NCBI GenBank assembly: GCA_900095095.1 | Contig: FMBT01000532.1 | Location: forward strand, 1 to 61,875 | DNA: 61,875 bases | From: Fragilariopsis cylindrus CCMP1102 | Taxonomy: Eukaryota > Bacillariophyta > Bacillariophyceae > Bacillariales > Bacillariaceae | Direction of reading: 5' to 3' | Shown: piece by piece, positions 38,909 through 49,546 of the stretch | Layout: each line of letters opens with the position of its first letter | Numbering within the stretch: the first letter of the stretch is position 1 | Notes under the pieces: generated by a model | Databases searched by the model: none | Told to the model about the DNA's origin: nothing | Seen by the model: only the letters and a program-made list of their open reading frames with translations | Program-made: the position numbers and the translations under genes

Positions 38909-40417
38909 ATGAAGTTTGTTGGTAAGTGGGACGGGGTGGCTAGAGCGAGGTAGTCTCTTTCTATTATTTCACTATGTCGATGTCGATGTCGATGTCGATG
39001 GCGATCTCGATTCGATTGATTTTATATAGCCGTTGAGAATGCTTTTTTGCGCGTTCTGTTATAAACACAGTCATTATTAATAATGACAAGATGTTTCTCG
39101 AATATTAATATATCCGTGAAAGATCACCTTTTCGCTTTTGAGATGTAGATGATTCTAACACTATTATATTCACAACACTACTTTATCTACTTGATTTAAA
39201 TGTATGGCGTTCCTATAGGATCTGTTAGTCTCTTACTACTGTCGTCGGTCGTGACAGCCGAGGTATCACGTATTGCGCTTCATAAACGTCCCAACGATGA
39301 AATGATCGCAGCTCATTTAAAGAGAGAACGTGATGCTCTTTTATCGATCTTACATTTGAATAAGGAAGAAAAAGAATCAAGCCGTAATCTTCGCTCGACT
39401 GGCGTCGTCACTGATGGGGGTGAATCAGAAATCATTAAAGATTATGGTAATGCTCAATATTTTGCTGTCGTAGAAATTGGTACGCCACCACAGTCCTTTG
39501 AGGTGATTTATGATACTGGTTCCTCTAACTTATGGGTTCCTAAGGTGGGATGTACCCATTGTGGACTACCATTCATTTCACACAAAAAGAAATACGATGA
39601 AAGTAAAAGTTCATCCTACGAGGAAGATGGTGAAGATTTTGAAATTATGTATGGTAGTGGTAGCGTCAAGGGATTCTTTTCAAAGGACGATATCACTTTA
39701 GCCGAGGATATTATCATTGATGCACAAGATTTCGCTGAAGTTACCGATGCAGGTGGACTTGGTGTTGCATACAGTCTTGGTAAATTTGACGGTATTTTAG
39801 GATTAGGTTTCTCTAGTATCAGTATCGGTGGTAAGACCACCGTATTTGAAAATGCCATTAAACAAAACAAGGTCGATCAACCAATTTTTGCGTTTTACTT
39901 AGGAGATAACGGACCTGGTGAATTGACCTTTGGTGGTTATGATTCATCGAAGTTCGAAGGTGAACTCACGTACGTCAAGTTAGAAGCAGCAACATATTGG
40001 GAGATCACTCTTGACGAAATCGCTTGTGGAGACTACAAGAAGGAGGGATCTGATGATAACAAGATCAAAGCCATTGTTGATTCTGGTACCTCTCTTATTG
40101 TCGGACCAAAGGCTGAAATTGCTGCCTTAGCAACATCCATCGGAGCTAAAGCAAATATCATGGGTGAATATACCATTGATTGTGCCAAGGTTCCTGATAT
40201 GCCCGACGTTGTTTTTACTATTGGTGGAATCGAATATAGTATTCCAGGACCAAAAACTGTCATCCAGGCGCAGGGAACATGCTTATTTGCATTTATGGGA
40301 TTAGAAATCCCTCCTCCAGCTGGCCCATTATGGATCTTAGGTGATGTCTTTATGCGTGAATATTACACCGTTTTCAATGTTCATGACAAGACAATTGGTT
40401 TCGCCAAGGCCAAATAA
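38909..40417 (+). CDS. Pepsin-like aspartic protease (cathepsin D / vacuolar type)
   Basis: Two exons: a 13-base first exon 38909-38921 (M-K-F-V-G) and 39219-40417, joined across a 297-bp intron (GTAAGT...CCTATAG). The join creates a good signal peptide ('MKFVGSVSLLLLSSVVTAEV'); starting instead at the ATG at 39200 gives a poorer one. The mature enzyme has the first catalytic Asp103 in 'YDTGSSNLWVP', flap 'IMYGSGSVKGFF', second catalytic Asp292 in 'IVDSGTSLIVGP', and the closing 'LWILGDVFMREYYTVFNVHD'. About 403 residues, usual for the family, including a propeptide (about 19-75). It is expected to work in the vacuole, lysosome or secretory route. Confidence in the enzyme class is very high. 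Confidence 0.95.
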
Positions 40418-40529
40418 ATGATGAATATTGACTATTATTAGTATGATTTTTTTAAGTACAACACAACAACATACACATATGAAAATACTGAATAAATAAA
40501 TTAAAAATTATATATTATCTCAACTATAT

Positions 40530-41408
40530 TTACGTCAATTCACGTTTAGTATTGTATTCAAGAAAGTCTGTCTCATTGTATCGACCTAAAACATGAAGAA
40601 GAAGAAAAAGAACGTGCAAGAGTAGTTTAGTTAAAAATATGGTGTTCTATTTTATTTATTTATCAAACATACCGGTCGTAGCCACAACAAAACAGCAACT
40701 TGTATTCACTTTTAGCAAATCAATCATACTATCGTATTGGCGTATTAGCATTAATAGAAACTACAGACTTTTGTGGTCATTCCTATGTATGTAGTTTTAG
40801 CTACAATTGAGTTAAAATAAATATATATCCTTCTTCAAACATACCGGTCACAGCCTCATCGAAAAAAGCATCGTACGATCCTAGTAAATTAAACACTAGA
40901 TTTGCATCCATCCTCCGTGTCTTCCGCAAGTTCGGTACGTGTAAATTATTCATCGGGAGGAACAACATCTGCATGAGAGCTAGTAACATCTTTCCTGTCT
41001 CTTTTATTGTCTGATGTGTTAGGTGGTGACATGTAGCCGTCAGCATGATGAATTACATTGTCAACATGGGTATCAATTGGTTTGTGCGCATCAGGAGGGT
41101 CCAATTTAGCAGCAGCAGCAGCTGCTGCTACCAAAGCTAGTGATGCACCTATCCCAGCTACTGGTACTACAGCAACAACAAGTCTTGGAGGTAAAGTGGG
41201 TTGTGGCACATGTGGTATTAGTATGTCATTGATCTCGATTCCTCATAAGATATAGATGTTCAGGTCGAATATCCCCATTTGTTTCGACGGTAATCATTTC
41301 TTGATTGATGATCTGAGGAACTTTTACTTCTTCGCCTGGTGGTATTCTATCATCCTTGGCCTGGAAGCAGCGCTTTCGGCCATATTCTATGTCATTAATG
41401 AGTAGCAA
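40530..41408 (-). pseudogene. Fragmented or multi-exon gene, structure unresolved
   Basis: Protein-like stretches occur on the minus strand in several frames. 'CFQAKDDRIPPGEEVKVPQI' lies near 41345; 'VPQPTLPPRLVVAVVPVAG' with an Ala run (41100-41209) may be membrane-spanning; 'LVFNLLGSYDAFFDEAVTG' is near 40870; 'QYDSMIDLLKVNTSCCFVV' is at 40673-40760. A good last exon, 40530-40585, reads 'RYNETDFLEYNTKRELT' to TAA after a TTTTAG acceptor. Two candidate donors have the same sequence (GACCG|GTATGTTTGA, exon ends 40845 and 40673), and both would join the last exon in phase 1 giving '...TG-RYNET'. No complete model works without frame changes. Could be a real gene with alternative exons, a partial duplication, or a pseudogene. 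Confidence 0.35.
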
Positions 41409-41935
41409 GCGATGCTAGATACCAACATACTTAGAGGTTGGTCGATGTGTGTATATAATCGATGATATTGTAGGTACTGTAGCTATCATAACTATATTAT
41501 AATATGGTAACATCTTTAGTTTAAGTAATTTAATATAATAGTGTACATCTTCTCTATTTTACTTAATAATTCGATTTTGACTGAAATTTCACAAAGTCGA
41601 AAATGAAAGAAATTACGGTTTTTGATAAAACAATATATGTGTATGTGAATAATAACATTGTTGACTCCCCGAATTCGATCGATCTCTTCGTTTAAATATT
41701 TCGATGACGAGCGTCGCATATTGAATATTGCAATCAGCACGTACTACCATCATGATACTTCAAGCAAGTTTGTTGCGAGAGAGACGGTAAGGATTTTTTT
41801 TAATAGCGTACGGTTGGGTAGCGGAACGCGTGATGATATTACCGTACGCATCTATTTGTTATTCATTATTGCCAATCCAATCCTCCAACGGATAATAAAC
41901 AAACTTTGCTGCAATTTTCCGATTATTACTATCAT
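41409..41935. other. Intergenic, possibly with further exons of the unresolved gene
   Basis: A short minus-strand stretch near 41660-41740 ('MRRSSSKYLNEEIDRIRG') has some protein character but cannot be linked. Otherwise nothing recognised. Confidence 0.4.
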
Positions 41936-43055
41936 TTATACTTCCCCATCCTCGTATGGATAATCTGTTGATGGTGGTGATCGTCGAGCACTATTAGTAG
42001 TGGATTTGGTGTTATTTGATGATTTTGATGAGGATGATGGTGACGACGACGATTCTTTCTCTCGCTGTTGTTGTCGTTGTTGCTGTCGATTTTTACGTCG
42101 TTGTCCACGAATCATATCAGTTCTTAATCGTCGTTCTTTTTCACGTTGATATCGTTGTTCTTGACGTGATTGGAATACATTTGTTATTTGTCCGTTTTCA
42201 ATACCAATGTCACGTTTTGGATCTTTAATATAAACAATACTAATTAAGGTTGCGACACTCCAGAATAAACTAGCTGCAATAACAACAAGTCCACCCTGAT
42301 CAATTCTACATTTTGTTGTATACGAATCATCTTTTTGATAACTCACCAAATCATTACATAACTTTGATTGGAAAACAATAAATGTTAACCCAGTAGATAT
42401 TGATAATAAACCAAGTATGATACTTAACATCCAGATTTGAAATCTTCGTAATGTGATGCACGATAGGAATAATACTGCAAAGACGACACCCATCCCACCT
42501 AATACAGACAGTACTGCAAATATTCGTGCTACCTCAAATATAGTATCACTAAAGAATGTCCGTTGTCCTTCCGAATATCCACTACATTGTCCAGAGGTCC
42601 AATCGGAGGTGGATGCTGATTCCGATGCGTCACCGTTATCACCAAACGGTAAGAGCCAAGTAAATAATCCAGCACCCACTCTTTGTAATACCGGATCCCC
42701 ATCCGCAGTCGGATCACGATAAAAGTCACTAAAGTCACCTCGATCCGTGATATAATCAATATACATAAATCGACAGGATGCCATCCCCCACATCGTGGCA
42801 GCTAATGCCCATACACACGATACAATCAAACCGAATGCGGCCCAACCACCATGTGGATAAGAACTATATATATATTGAAGGTTGTGCAAAGATTTTAAGA
42901 GAAAAGAAAGGAAACGCAATTAATTAGAATGGGGGAAGACGACGAAATAGAACATTCAAACGACAGAATAAGCGATGGAGCAATAATTCTCATTATTTTC
43001 CAGCAGTCACTCACGGAGGAGCGAGCACTCACCAGAAGCCATAGAATTGTGTCAT
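41936..43055 (-). CDS. Multi-pass membrane protein, unknown (four hydrophobic segments)
   Basis: Two exons: 43033-43055 (23 bases, M-T-Q-F-Y-G-F plus two bases) and 41936-42863, across a 169-bp intron (GTGAGT...ATATAG). The join gives 'MTQFYGFCSYPHGGWAAFGL' and 316 residues; without it there is no ATG before the first membrane segment. Hydrophobic segments: 'FGLIVSCVWALAATMWGMA', 'IFAVLSVLGGMGVVFAVLFL', 'IWMLSIILGLLSISTGLTFI', 'GLVVIAASLFWSVATLISIV'. Between segments 1 and 2 is a loop with 'FTWLLPFG' and 'CSGYSEGQ'; a Cys occurs in each non-cytosolic loop. The tail is basic, Gln/Arg- then Ser-rich. The topology resembles tetraspan proteins, but I know no family match. Confidence 0.78.
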
Positions 43056-43475
43056 TATTTTTTATATTGATATTAAAATAAGAGATATGTTTAAGTTGTC
43101 ACTACTACAATGTATAAATACAGTACTACTTGATTCGATTCGTTGCTACAGTAATCTTGTGAATTGTTAATTGTTGAATGGTCAATGGGATGCTACTTCT
43201 ATTCTTTCTTTCTTTCTTCTTTTTAGAGATTTATGGGGGAAGTTGAACGTATTTAATTAAGTTAAATTTTGATTTTCATTTCTCCCTCCAACGCACGGAT
43301 AACTATTTAGGCGAGCCCTCCACGCTAAATTTTTCGACCCGCGCCGTGCGAAATAGAAAAATCAATCAGCCATCAATATAATGGCTCAAAATGGCTAGTA
43401 CAGTAATACAATTAATTATCATCATCTACTGTATTTTACCACGCAGCAAGGTACTATAGAAGAGTCAACTCCAGT
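43056..43475. other. Intergenic, divergent promoter region
   Basis: Between the minus-strand membrane protein and the plus-strand phosphatase-like gene. A TTCTTTCTTTCTTTC run lies at 43201-43216. Nothing else noted. Confidence 0.5.
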
Positions 43476-44687
43476 ATGATCCAGACTGTAACGAAGACTA
43501 ACTTTCACAAGTTGCCGTCGATAATGGCGATCGGTGTCGTCCTGGTAGTATTGTGTTCCGTTGATATTTTGACGCCAATCGCTCAAGCACTCATCATCAC
43601 TCCTTCCTATCCATCATCGTCGTCGTCACGACAATCGAGACCGCCATCGAAAGTCCCATCACTGTCATTATTGAAAGCAAATGATGATGATCAAGATCAA
43701 GATAAGAAAAAATACAGCTCGGGAGTATCATCTATAAAGAATTTTCGACCTATCATTCCCGGATCGAATCTGTATCGATGTGCAACATTAGATGATCTTA
43801 CTGAAGACGACACTGAACGGTTGTTGAATGGATCTGCCTTCTTTGATGATGATGACGACGACAACGACGAGAATTTTTCTTCTGCTTTTGCTTCTGCTTC
43901 TATTAAAAAAGGATTGGCCGCTGTGATTGATCTACGCAATAACGATGAGATAGAAAAGGGGAAAAGTAAACGAACAAAGGGGTCTATTAATCTATATGAT
44001 TGTTTAGATTCCGATTCAGATGATCATGATATTAATCTTATATCGATACCAATACTAAATAATGTAAATGAATTTTGGGAAGAAACTATCAATACAATGG
44101 ATTCGAATGAACGAATTATTGCAACACTGAAAACAATTTTTGTGGGTGGGGCTCTGGATCGTGCTGCTGCACGACATTTAGAAAAAGGTGGTCTATCATT
44201 ATTGTATAATATTATGATAAAAACGAATGCCAGTAGTATACAATTAGCGAAAGCATTAGATGCATGTTTACAAATTTCTGAAGAATCGAATGGAACTAGA
44301 CCTATTATATTCCATTGTCAAAAAGGAAAAGACCGAACAGGAATTTTAGCTATGTTATTGCAAATTTGTCTTGTGGGCGAAGAAGAAGAAAATGAAAAAG
44401 ATAAGGACGCGGACATTATTGATGCGTATGCACTATCCGGGGAACTTTTGAATGAGATGCCAGATACTAGTAATGAACAACAGCAACAACAACAAACAAA
44501 AACATCATCTTCGACTATTGACTGGAGTTACTTTCGAGGTAGTCCATCATCTGCTATGCACGATACTTTAGGTTCGATCCGTCAACAATACGGTTCCATT
44601 GAAGGATACCTAGACAATATATCTTTTGGTAGAGAAAAACGTTCTCGATTGCGAAAATATTGCAGTAGTAGTCGAAAACTAACATAA
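43476..44687 (+). CDS. Tyrosine-phosphatase-like protein with signal peptide
   Basis: 403 residues, single exon, TAA stop. A hydrophobic signal segment (about 17-40, 'VVLVVLCSVDILTPIAQALI') is followed by a Ser-rich stretch. The fold of the Tyr/Ser phosphatase family (PF13350 type) is suggested by 'NFRPIIPGSNLYRCATLDDL', 'AAVIDLRNNDEIEKG' and the P-loop 'FHCQKGKDRTGILAMLL', with nucleophile Cys281 and Arg287 in C-x5-R. The P-loop has the 'KGKDRTG' form seen in phosphoinositide and atypical phosphatases. An acidic insertion (Asp/Glu, about 128-140) and a Gln run are low-complexity additions. Ends near those of the convergent gene 60 bp away. Secretory or plastid location is inferred from the signal. 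Confidence 0.82.
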   Translation: MIQTVTKTNFHKLPSIMAIGVVLVVLCSVDILTPIAQALIITPSYPSSSSSRQSRPPSKVPSLSLLKANDDDQDQDKKKYSSGVSSIKNFRPIIPGSNLYRCATLDDLTEDDTERLLNGSAFFDDDDDDNDENFSSAFASASIKKGLAAVIDLRNNDEIEKGKSKRTKGSINLYDCLDSDSDDHDINLISIPILNNVNEFWEETINTMDSNERIIATLKTIFVGGALDRAAARHLEKGGLSLLYNIMIKTNASSIQLAKALDACLQISEESNGTRPIIFHCQKGKDRTGILAMLLQICLVGEEEENEKDKDADIIDAYALSGELLNEMPDTSNEQQQQQQTKTSSSTIDWSYFRGSPSSAMHDTLGSIRQQYGSIEGYLDNISFGREKRSRLRKYCSSSRKLT

Positions 44688-44747
44688 AATACGAGACGAG
44701 ACAAGCGGAAGAATAAACGAGTAACGGTTTTTAAAAAAAAAACATAC

Positions 44748-46196
44748 TTATTTATCTGTTGATTTATTTATTTTCTTCTTTGCAGCCTGTTCATCACAAA
44801 AACATCCACTTTCTTCAAATGAAAGTATGGGCCTACTTCTATTGGGAGTGAATCTATCAAGTTCTACTGGTACATTCTCATCGAGGACAATGAATGCTCT
44901 AATATCAAATGACGTTCGTGGTGGTAGGAGGAGATCATCATTTTCCATATTAATTCCATCATCATCATCATCATCATCATCACTACTTCGTTGTTTTTGT
45001 ACAATGGAAACAGCACAATGCCAAAGATCTGATGGTTGACTTATAACACGATCATATTGATAAAAAGCAATCACTTCATCCTGTGTGGTATTCGGGAAGA
45101 TGTACCATTTACTTTCATCCATGTCAGGGTTTGCATCTGGAAATGCTGTATTATTGTTATAATATCGTGTGGAGAGTATAGATAGAGGTGATCGTACTAC
45201 AGGAGTGGTACCCATATTACGCCAAAAATTTAAAATAACAAATCGTTTCTTCCCATCAATAATAGCATCTGCAATATCTTTCATATTCATACTATTATTA
45301 TTATCATAATATTCTGTTGTTGTTGTTGTTGTTGTTGTTGTTTCCAATGTTGATCGTTCTACTTTATTCTTTGAAATTATATTAAGTAAGTCATGAATAC
45401 TCTCATATGCACCAACATCAGTATCTATATGCGACATAGGTGCAATATTTGCTGTAGGAATGTTGTTATCGTCGCCGTCGCCGTCGTCTTCGTCGTCATC
45501 ACTGCCACGTTGGGAGATTTCATAAGATTCTCCTCGTATCATTGGATTCCAAAAACAATGCATTAATATTTTTTCTGAAGGGAATAGTGAATATATTATT
45601 TTATCAAGTTCTGGTAGATACGATTTTTTGATATCTTCCAGGTCAGGAAATTTCATTGATTCGTCATCCTTGTATTGTTGTTGTTGTTGTTGTTGTCGTT
45701 GTTGTTTGGTGGTTGGTAATGGTGATAATTTCAATAGAGCAATACCATTATCGTCCAACATTGCTTTCTCATTCTTATAGCGTGCTTGTAACTCTCTCGC
45801 ATTGTAAATGCACTCGAATACCTTATCATCTTTGCTGTTGTCACCACCACCAAAGTATCGAGTTTGGTTGTAATGTGAACGCACATATTCATTCGCTGCT
45901 GAGTGGTCAATAACAGCCCTTCCTACTACTACTTGCGAAGCACACTCTTGTATCGCAGCATATGATGATGATGATGATGATGTTTCGTCTTCTGAATAAT
46001 CACTGCCATTGGAGCATGAGATGCATGTATTACGTTGTTGCTTGAGTAATATTGGTGTTGTCGGTAGTATTCTTGGAAACTGGTATCGGCAAAATAGAAA
46101 ACCATTACTATCATGAGCCCGAAGAAGACACAGTATCAATATTATTAACGAATACAACACGAAGTAGTAATAAGCGTCCTGGAAAAAGAACTTCAT
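44748..46196 (-). CDS. CmcJ/AsaB-like 2-oxoglutarate-type oxygenase homologue
   Basis: 482 residues from ATG 46196 to TAA, with an N-terminal membrane or signal segment ('YYFVLYSLIILILCLLRAH'). The C-terminal half resembles the fungal/bacterial CmcJ, AsaB and GA4-desaturase group: 'MSHIDTDVGAY' (likely H-x-D metal pair), 'RFVILNFWRNMGTTPVVRSP', 'YIFPNTTQDEVIAFYQYD', 'PSDLWHCAVSIV' (distal His) and 'RTSFDIRAFIVLDENVP' (2-oxoglutarate Arg). Low-complexity Gln, Thr and Asp inserts interrupt the fold. In fungi these enzymes act in secondary metabolism; the substrate here is unknown. It lies tail-to-tail with the phosphatase-like gene. I am fairly confident of the fold, less of activity. Confidence 0.72.
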   Translation of the reverse strand: MKFFFQDAYYYFVLYSLIILILCLLRAHDSNGFLFCRYQFPRILPTTPILLKQQRNTCISCSNGSDYSEDETSSSSSSYAAIQECASQVVVGRAVIDHSAANEYVRSHYNQTRYFGGGDNSKDDKVFECIYNARELQARYKNEKAMLDDNGIALLKLSPLPTTKQQRQQQQQQQYKDDESMKFPDLEDIKKSYLPELDKIIYSLFPSEKILMHCFWNPMIRGESYEISQRGSDDDEDDGDGDDNNIPTANIAPMSHIDTDVGAYESIHDLLNIISKNKVERSTLETTTTTTTTTEYYDNNNSMNMKDIADAIIDGKKRFVILNFWRNMGTTPVVRSPLSILSTRYYNNNTAFPDANPDMDESKWYIFPNTTQDEVIAFYQYDRVISQPSDLWHCAVSIVQKQRSSDDDDDDDDGINMENDDLLLPPRTSFDIRAFIVLDENVPVELDRFTPNRSRPILSFEESGCFCDEQAAKKKINKSTDK

Positions 46197-46737
46197 TATA
46201 TTCTATACCGAGAGGATTTAAGTGAGATCCATCCATGATTTCGCCTAGTGTGTGGGAGTACTGCAGCTACCAGCTATTACAAAGTTCAAAGCAAAGAGAC
46301 ACTGTGTGGAACTTGAGATGTTTCTTACGACTCTGATACTGACTGAATCTTGTATATCTGTTGTTTGAAAACAACGGTAACGTTATATGCAAGCTCAATG
46401 CAGGCATTGATTTATTGATTATTGTCATCGATTGATGACGATGTGTTCAAAAAAAATTAAATCGAAGAAATTAACAAAAACTCCCAAGTTTCCTTTATCC
46501 TCCACGCCACGCAAGTTTCAAGTTTCAAGTTGTATACACGTAAAACTACTGTGTATCGACCAACAAAACAACACTAACCTTCCACACGATAGTATTGAGT
46601 ATAGCAACAGCAACACATCGTTCGACAACAAATGAAATAGTCAAATTAAATTAGATTGAATATAGCATAAAAAAGCGAGAGAGAGAGTCAATAGAGAAGA
46701 GACTAGAGGGTCCAACCAGCTAGTAAAAAAGTAGAAC
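46197..46737. other. Intergenic, divergent promoter region
   Basis: Between the oxygenase homologue and the F-box-like gene. A short plus-strand open frame (46432-46635) lacks conserved features and I do not call it. Confidence 0.5.
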
Positions 46738-47721
46738 ATGATGATATATCCCGTAAGAACAGCAACAGCAATAATAGCAACCGTAGATGATGATTGTGCG
46801 TTGGTATTAACACTTTTGGGATTACCAATGCCAATTCGTGTTTATATCTTCAATTATTTAGGAGAGACACAAGATGAGCTAATGGGTTTGACACATGTTT
46901 CAAAACAAGTTCACGATGATTGTTACAGACCAGGCATTGAATGGAAAATTATTCCTACAATTGAAATCAGTCCAACAAAGGGTAGATCAACACGCATATT
47001 ATTGCAGCAATTGTTGTACAATAAGGACAACGAGACAAGTAGGAAGCTACGACGTTTTCCTCGCATGCACGTGAATGATGTACATAAACGTTATCTTATT
47101 CCTCTCCACAGATTAGCAGCTGAGATCACAAGGGATGTTCGAATGGATTGGATTTTGTCATTGGATATTTCGTTGTCATCGCAGTCGACGCCAATTGGAG
47201 AAGCGGTTTTCCTATCCCTTCCATATGCTTTGTCCAATATTCTACCAAATTTACGCGACGTTGATTTTTCAAATGCGAATACAACTTATCGAGTCCTTGA
47301 GAATTTTTCATACAGATGTCCATATTTAGAAAAAGTAATATGGAATAATATTCATGAATTTTCCGGTGTCCATTTGAATGGAGATGATATGCTATCCTGT
47401 AAGAATCTAAAAGAAATCATCATGGACGATTCAGTATTCTTTTGCTCAAACCAAAACAAAGATGGAATATCGAATCTAGAAAATCATATCCATGAGTTCA
47501 TCTTCCATCATTGCTGCAAGACTCTCGAACGTGTTTCGATTCGGAACGCAAAATGTTCTGATTATTATGACGGCACTAATAAAGATATGGTTCCACAAAA
47601 CGCATTGATCAAATTTGTTCGTAACGCATCATCTACCTTGCGTTGGTTTCGAAGTGATCTCAATCAAGAAAATATGACAATGCTTCAAAAGGAACGACCT
47701 GGAATTGAACTTCTAAATTAA
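46738..47721 (+). CDS. F-box/LRR-like protein, unknown target
   Basis: 327 residues, single exon. An F-box-like helix set spans about 26-72 ('LLGLPMPIRVYIFNYLGETQ', 'LTHVSKQVHDDCYRPG'). Irregular leucine-rich strands follow ('LPNLRDVDFSNANTTYRVLE', 'CPYLEKVIWNNIHEF', 'CKNLKEIIMDDSVFF', 'CKTLERVSIRNAKC', 'SSTLRWFRSDLN'). F-box/LRR proteins select substrates for SCF ubiquitin ligases, and diatoms carry many lineage-specific members. The F-box match is weak, so the protein may simply be an LRR-type adaptor. Confidence 0.6.
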   Translation: MMIYPVRTATAIIATVDDDCALVLTLLGLPMPIRVYIFNYLGETQDELMGLTHVSKQVHDDCYRPGIEWKIIPTIEISPTKGRSTRILLQQLLYNKDNETSRKLRRFPRMHVNDVHKRYLIPLHRLAAEITRDVRMDWILSLDISLSSQSTPIGEAVFLSLPYALSNILPNLRDVDFSNANTTYRVLENFSYRCPYLEKVIWNNIHEFSGVHLNGDDMLSCKNLKEIIMDDSVFFCSNQNKDGISNLENHIHEFIFHHCCKTLERVSIRNAKCSDYYDGTNKDMVPQNALIKFVRNASSTLRWFRSDLNQENMTMLQKERPGIELLN

Positions 47722-47966
47722 GCACACAACACAGCATTTTTCATTTATAGCAGTACGTATACGCTATCAGTCATTCATACTAATTGTCGGGTACTAAAAA
47801 GTGTCGAATAATACATTAAATATATAAAACGAAACTGAAAGAAAAAAGTGCTCGCCGCCCTTTTGTAAAAACGTTTTTATGCTTTACGTGTGGCAAAAAC
47901 ATATGACAAAATAGTTGTCATATTTTTCCAAGTTTAACTCTACCTTAAATATGTATTTTTTGTCTA

Positions 47967-48968
47967 CTAATTTTCAGTAGATGTCGTAGAGAATGTCAAT
48001 TTCATAGAACGGATTTCACTTGTATCAAACCATGAGGTTAGTTTCGTATCTCTATCACAGTCGATTACAGAATTACACATGTGAGATAGCCATGCCGAGT
48101 GACAAACGACTGCTATATTTCGTTCATCTCTTTGTGCAATAAAGTTGACAAGAAAGTCATATATTCTATTTCCCTTTGATACATCACTTTCAAAATTTGA
48201 TGGATCCCAATATGTGTCCTCGTCGGTAACATCCGGCGGTAGAAACTGTAATTCCGGAAAATCGATTTTGATTTTCGATAGAGGACGACGTTTGTTGCAT
48301 GTCAACCAACCCAATTCTTCTCGACAACCTTCATGAGCGATCCATGGGATGCTATTATCAGTAGTAGTAGTAGCAGATGTTACATGATCTATAGGAGCCA
48401 CATAATCCACAAAACTAAGTTTAGCTGTTTGAACGGCCCGTAATAAGGGTGATACTATCATAACTTCCGGAGCGAGTTTTGACGCAATATCTCGTTGTTG
48501 TTCGCATTGTTTTTTTCCTGTTTCTGTTAGAGGCGAATCAACTATCTCAGGACGTCTCCATGGATTCACGGCCGGATCATTACTAAAAATATCCGGTTTG
48601 ATACCCACGTCTCTTAAAACATCACCCATTAAATTATGATACCCTTGTCCGTGTCGTTGAAAATGCACGATTTTCGTAACGAGGACGTTATTGTCATCGT
48701 CATTATCATCTTGGCCGGAAATATTGGCCCGCAATTTATCCATCGATTTCAAATCTATTCGTTCGGCCTTAATGTGAATCAGACGAGGCGTTGCTATTAT
48801 TTTGTTGTCATCGTCGTCATTTTGGGTTGCCCGAGAGCTGGTGCCATCCGAAGCAGATAAGGCTGACATTGAAACGGATGACGATGACGAGAACAACGAC
48901 GATGACGACAAACTGTGCACAATGACGACGGACGACACTAACGTGAAGAGAAGGAACCGAGACATCAT
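47967..48968 (-). CDS. Histidine phosphatase (phosphoglycerate-mutase-like) with signal peptide
   Basis: 333 residues from ATG 48968 (an adjacent ATG at 48965 is equally possible); the open frame continues upstream to 49103 but begins with TTG. Signal peptide 'MMSRFLLFTLVSSVVIVHS'. Catalytic 'HFQRHGQGYHN' contains the RHG core; 'SPLTETGKKQCEQQ', 'IVSPLLRAVQTA' and the second catalytic His in 'IAVVCHSAWLSHMC' complete the branch-1 histidine-phosphatase fold. 'EELGWLTCNKRRPLS' is typical of plant and algal members. Such enzymes hydrolyse small phospho-compounds; true mutase activity is doubtful. Divergent from the methyltransferase gene 355 bp away. Confidence 0.9.
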   Translation of the reverse strand: MMSRFLLFTLVSSVVIVHSLSSSSLFSSSSSVSMSALSASDGTSSRATQNDDDDNKIIATPRLIHIKAERIDLKSMDKLRANISGQDDNDDDNNVLVTKIVHFQRHGQGYHNLMGDVLRDVGIKPDIFSNDPAVNPWRRPEIVDSPLTETGKKQCEQQRDIASKLAPEVMIVSPLLRAVQTAKLSFVDYVAPIDHVTSATTTTDNSIPWIAHEGCREELGWLTCNKRRPLSKIKIDFPELQFLPPDVTDEDTYWDPSNFESDVSKGNRIYDFLVNFIAQRDERNIAVVCHSAWLSHMCNSVIDCDRDTKLTSWFDTSEIRSMKLTFSTTSTEN

Positions 48969-49323
48969 AATAATTTTTATGATAGAGTAGTACAAGTTGA
49001 AAGTTGAAAGCAGAATTACAGGCCGATAGATTTTTGATTGCCGATAGATTTTTTTAATCATCGTCACTACCGGTATTGATGTTATTATTACATTCTTCGT
49101 CAAAGCGCGCCAAAAGGGTGCGGGAATCTTTTTTTATTCGATATTCGATCTTTGATCTTTGTATTTGTGATCAGGAGGATATTTGTTGTTTTTGATACAC
49201 TAAAAAGGAAGAAGAGAGATATAGAGAGAGATAAGAGGTGGGAGTAATCAGAGAGCTTGATTAGGAGCAAAATATCGAAACAAAAGAAGAGAAGAGAGGA
49301 GAGGAAAAGAGTACGTTTCTCAT
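48969..49323. other. Divergent promoter region
   Basis: Shared upstream region of the histidine phosphatase (minus) and methyltransferase (plus), purine-rich (AGAGAGATAGAGAG, AAGAGAAGAGAGG) before the plus-strand start. Confidence 0.5.
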
Positions 49324-49512
49324 ATGCTGCAGCCTTTATTCTTCGTCGTAATAATACTTCTGGTGGTCTCAACGAATAATAATACAGTGGATTGTTTTCA
49401 ACTATCAATCACCTCACATAGTAGCAGCATCTATACGACACGTCGTATTATTCGTCATCGTCATCATCAAATAATAGACGTGCATGCCGATAGCATTATT
49501 ACAATGTCAGCA

Positions 49513-49546
<34 letters not shown>

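Noticed and set aside
39200-39218. Protease start at ATG 39200
   Set aside because: These bases fall in the intron of the better model; splicing from the 13-base exon at 38909 gives a far better signal peptide with consensus sites.
41516-41740. 74-residue minus-strand frame as a gene
   Set aside because: Only the first 20 residues look protein-like and no splice linkage could be established.
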